A DNA stretch of 64,000 bases, taken from NCBI RefSeq assembly GCF_020080835.1, contig NC_058161.1:1860001-1924000 (forward strand), given 5' to 3'. The stretch is from Cotesia glomerata (lineage: Eukaryota > Arthropoda > Insecta > Hymenoptera > Braconidae). Below the pieces are notes generated by a model. The model was given only the letters and a program-made list of their open reading frames with translations. It had not been told where the DNA came from and ran no database searches. Made by a program: the position numbers and the translations under genes. Every line of letters starts with the position of its first letter. Position 1 is the first letter of the stretch. Shown in pieces: positions 60,841 through 64,000 of the stretch.

Positions 60841-62399
60841 CATCTGCAGAAAAATTTTTTACCGATGTAAACACAATTATTGAAAGCACCAAAACAATAT
60901 ATTGTAACAAAAACAATATTTCTTCAATTCTCACCCAACCTTATTAAAACATTCCAAGATTTTCCCATCAATTAACAACCAATCACTTGCACTCTTCTGC
61001 AAAAAACACATCGAAGAAAGCATACACCGATCCTGGATCAACTTTCGTGAGACTCGGGAGCAGACACGCCCAGGGAGGTCGAAGGTCCCTCGACCTCCGT
61101 CCACTTACTTTCTTGGCTTACGTGCAACATGTTTGCACAGATAAACTAGGATTGAAGTGAACACTAAACACCTAACGACGGTGAGAACTATTTTTCCCCA
61201 ACTTACATCAGCTGAGTGCTAGAAGCGTAATCCACAGTATAATCCACAGCCGACCCAATCTGGATTTGTAAACGTCAGTTTAGCATTTGGATCAAAATCT
61301 GCATATCACTAAATCCCTTTTCCTTTTAGCTTCTGGCTTCTACCTGCTGTCCAGTAGTTGCGATAATGGGCAGTGAACTAGATCCGTTTATGCATAACTA
61401 GCCCACGGCTAGTTGCTGGTAAGACCCTTGTCTTACCTACTCGGATTGGCTGGCCTTGACACCTTTTTAGGAATTTCCCCATCAAGGAATATCCACCCGT
61501 AGATATTTTTCCTTGGTAATGTTTGTGCAGCTTGGGCTTGTGGTCGACAATTAGGACAATTGAAATGTTGAATGTCATGTTGGGAACATTCATTGCAAGG
61601 GACAAGAGACACCTTGGTGGTTTGGTTATCTGGTTGATCATCAGAGCAATCAAAACTATGAAACGACTTCTAGTTCTGGTTCCATTTCTGCTGGCATAGT
61701 GGTACCTTCTGGTTTCTACCTTGGAGGCGGAGGTCGAGCTCATCTACCTTCACTGACACTCGTTATTATTAGTTGTACGAGCGTGTACATACCTCAGGCA
61801 CCCAGGAGGCTCGTGAGAACCGGAAGTTACGGCTAGACCCGCATTTGCCTCCAGCGCTCACGCATCCTTCATGGCGACACTACCAGCGGACCACAACGTC
61901 CTAGTCATCGTCAACCAGCCTTTCTTGAGAGCTTGACTTTTACAGCTAGAGAAAATAGGTTTTCTCTTCCTCCAGAGCGATGATGACACTCTGATGGAGC
62001 TTTCTCTTGCTTAGATGGCATTGTTTTTGGTAATTGCTGGCTGGATTTAAGCTGGCCCTACTTTTTCACTCAATTAGGGCTCTAAATGTAATTATACTAA
62101 TTAATTCTTTTGGTAAACACTCTATTGAGTGTCATTTTCTGCTGTGAAAATACTTGTAAGGATGATTTCATTCAGATACGGAAGTGCTTCTTTATCTAAC
62201 TGATGATCTGTCCTATTTTGTGGAATACCGTAGGGCGCTAAGTACTTAATTGAGATGGAATTATTGTTTGTTTTATGTCTTCGTAATTATTTTCTTTCAT
62301 TTTTGGATGGGATTTTTGGTTTAACACCTTTTGTTTCTGCGTTAATGCTCGGAAATTTTTTTTAATACGCTTTTATGAATCTAAAAGGTAGAATTTTGA
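60841..62399. other. Upstream intergenic block
   Basis: Repeat-free and balanced from 60940 to 62100, then AT-richer. Contains the decayed coding-like patch and, near 61060-61100, the palindrome-rich 'ggaggtcgaaggtccctcga' followed by 'cctccg'. A 36-codon frame starts at an ATG near 62021 (-) and ends at a stop near 61912. Confidence 0.35.
61435..61890 (-). pseudogene. Decayed possibly coding patch, unknown family
   Basis: This GC-richer patch lies upstream of Dll. In one minus-strand frame, about 150 codons read with five stops. The last open part (about 61435-61655) encodes a cysteine-rich segment, CNECSQHDIQHFNCPNC (C-x2-C-x10-C-x2-C), followed by Gln/Ala- and Lys/Pro-rich residues. Another frame over the same bases is open for 121 codons (61378-61743) but looks random. 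A GAGGTATGT donor-like site is near 61785. It could be a remnant of a mobile-element protein or a decayed gene. I do not recognise the family. Confidence 0.3.
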
Positions 62400-63030
62400 T
62401 TCTTTAGTGAATTTTTAGTCTTTTGAATGAATTAATTCCCTAAATATGTTCAAAATTAGATCAAGTCAATCTCAATACGCAAAAACCAAAAAATAGTTTT
62501 TTAAGTTATTATGAGATAACTTTTATATGCTTCAACTAATCACCTTCCCCATGAAAAAAAAAAATATATGTCAAAATACATAAAAAATATATTTTAATTA
62601 TATTAAAAATCTATAAATTATGTATAGTAAATATATTTTTAATAACTAACTTTTGGCCGATTTTCATATATATTTTATATATTTTAGATATATTCAAAAT
62701 ATATTTTTTTTATACTTTTAACTATGTATTTTTATCGTATTTTAAGATATATCTTGAATATGTCTAAAATATATTTAAAATATCTATGAAAATCGGCGAA
62801 AAGTTAGTTATTAAAAATATATTTACTATACATATTTTTTATATATTTATATATTTTTTATAGATTTTTAATATATTTGAAATATATTTTTTTTATGGGG
62901 GTTTTGAATGAACTAATTCCCTAAAAACGTTCAAAATTAGATCGAGTAAATCGAAATACACAAACACCAAAAAAAATTTTTTTTGCGTTATTTTGAGATA
63001 ACTTTTAAATGCTTCAACCAATCACCTCAA
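62400..63030. repeat. Direct repeat interrupted by a MITE
   Basis: 'ttttgaatgaattaattccc', 'gttcaaaattagatcaagt' and 'ttatgagataacttttatat' plus 'caactaatcacc' (62413-62546) recur as 62905-63030 with a few changes. The MITE at 62547-62900 separates them. Confidence 0.68.
62547..62900. mobile_element. Palindromic MITE with CCCCATGAAAAA ends
   Basis: The 354-bp element starts CCCCATGAAAAAAA and ends TTTTTTTTATGGGG. Its halves are inverted copies: 'ttaataactaacttttggcc' against 'gcgaaaagttagttattaaa'. It sits inside one unit of a local direct repeat (62413-63030). Confidence 0.75.
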
Positions 63031-64000
63031 AACCTTATATACACTTTTTGTGCTTGAAAAACTGCATCGAATGCCGTCAACAAAATCAAAATCGGCTTAT
63101 CCTTTCAAAAGATATCGCAGTTTAAAGTTGTCAAAAATTTGCCGTTTTATAGCATTTTTAAAATTTTTGAATCCGAATCGCTTAAAAATCATCCTATTGC
63201 TAAATTTTCGATATTATGAGCTCAAAAATAGAGGAAAATATCAAAAATAGCAGAATCGAATTTTTTTTCTGGATCAACCCATTTTTTCAATATATCCTTC
63301 GAATTTTTGAAAAAAAGCAAAAACTATAATCAACGCACCCTTTTAAAATGAAAAAAGTATAGTTGTATACGTATGGTAGTTATTATTTGCAGTAAGCATC
63401 AACCACTGAGGTTTGTGTACGGTGAATTACATAATTGAGCTTGGTAAATAGCCGCAATCTGAGTGCAGGGAAGTGTGCTAAATAAAATGCCATTCAATTA
63501 GACACGGAACCGACAACGATGAGAGTTGCTGATGTTTTGTTCGAGTTTCCAGTAGTAAACCGTCTAACCCGATAGTTCACTGCTATTAGGGCTATATTGA
63601 TCTTGATTGAACCGTCAATAGGTGTAATTAATACCTATATATCCTTCTACCTATATATATAACCATATATACATATATTTATCCAGTTATATGTATGTAT
63701 GTATGAGGATAATAATGAACAAGTGGTAGTTTTGAGTATTTTTGGCAATTATCAAAGTTTGGTTTTCAACAGCACTTAGTGGTGATCCAAAAGTTGTTTC
63801 TGCACGAGTTTGAGCTTTTGAAAATCGAGAGGAATATTTGGATTGTCTGGAAGAATGCCAAAAGTACTTAAAAAGTACTTGAGGCTTGAAATTTAAGTTT
63901 TTAGTATCGAGCGATAGCCCGGAGCTGTGACAACCCGTCGAATAATAATTTTCGTAGTTTATTACCTGGCAGTAAAAGCCAAGGCGAGCATGGGTGGGCG
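63031..64000. other. Right-edge intergenic sequence
   Basis: AT-rich to 63350, then mixed. Short TATATAT/ATGTATG runs are near 63640-63710. No gene or known repeat recognised before the window ends. Confidence 0.35.

Noticed and set aside
61378..61743. 121-codon minus-strand frame
   Set aside because: The neighbouring phase over the same bases looks more protein-like (Cys motif), so this frame is likely a shadow of decayed sequence.

Overview
This window is AT-rich animal DNA, almost certainly from an insect. It carries part of one recognisable protein-coding gene, the homeobox gene Distal-less (Dll), read on the minus strand. Two exons are clear. Exon 1 (coding part 56910-57372, or from 57306 if the second ATG is used) encodes the N-terminal region, including the GKSAFIEL, FPSPRSAL and SPPKD signatures. 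Exon 2 (43536-43759) encodes homeodomain residues 1-44. The two exons join in phase across a 13.15 kb intron and rebuild the conserved KDD junction. Exon 2 stops at the Gln44/Val45 boundary, where Dll/Dlx genes have a conserved intron. I did not find the rest of the homeodomain (VKIWFQNR...) anywhere to the left, so intron 2 appears to run out of the window and to be at least 43.5 kb long. The strong AT bias against GC-rich exons, the Dll N-terminus and the mobile-element load would fit a hymenopteran, perhaps a parasitoid wasp. That placement is an inference.

Right of exon 1 (57.4-59.1 kb) lies a GC-richer stretch that looks like the 5' leader and promoter: a TATA-like box at 58418-58426 (-), CCAAT motifs and a GC box. 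The far right (59.2-64 kb) is upstream intergenic sequence with three DNA-transposon-like elements, a repeat block and one decayed, possibly once-coding patch.

The intronic DNA is built largely from repeats. (1) From 1 to 44.3 kb there are about twelve copies of one family with Helitron-type 3' ends: a 9-bp hairpin a few bases before CTAG or CTAA, followed by T. Their bodies consist of 1-4 copies of a roughly 180-bp palindrome with two distinguishable arms. (2) From 33 to 61 kb there are short non-autonomous elements with TA target duplications and inverted ends beginning CAC (CACTGATAGAA, CACTGAGAAAA, CACGGAAA), some nested. (3) Foldback elements lie at 49124-50944, 56250-56755 and 62547-62900. 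(4) Several tandem arrays have 130-400 bp periods. Two arrays (9.9-10.8 kb and 28.5-29.2 kb) are diverged relatives that share a CTCF-like core (AGGTGGCGC). (5) Two tRNA-related sequences with perfect B boxes occur.

Between the repeats are GC-richer, apparently single-copy blocks. In the introns of a developmental gene these are candidate enhancers, but without alignment that remains a suggestion. I found no rRNA gene, convincing functional tRNA, CRISPR array or complete transposase.
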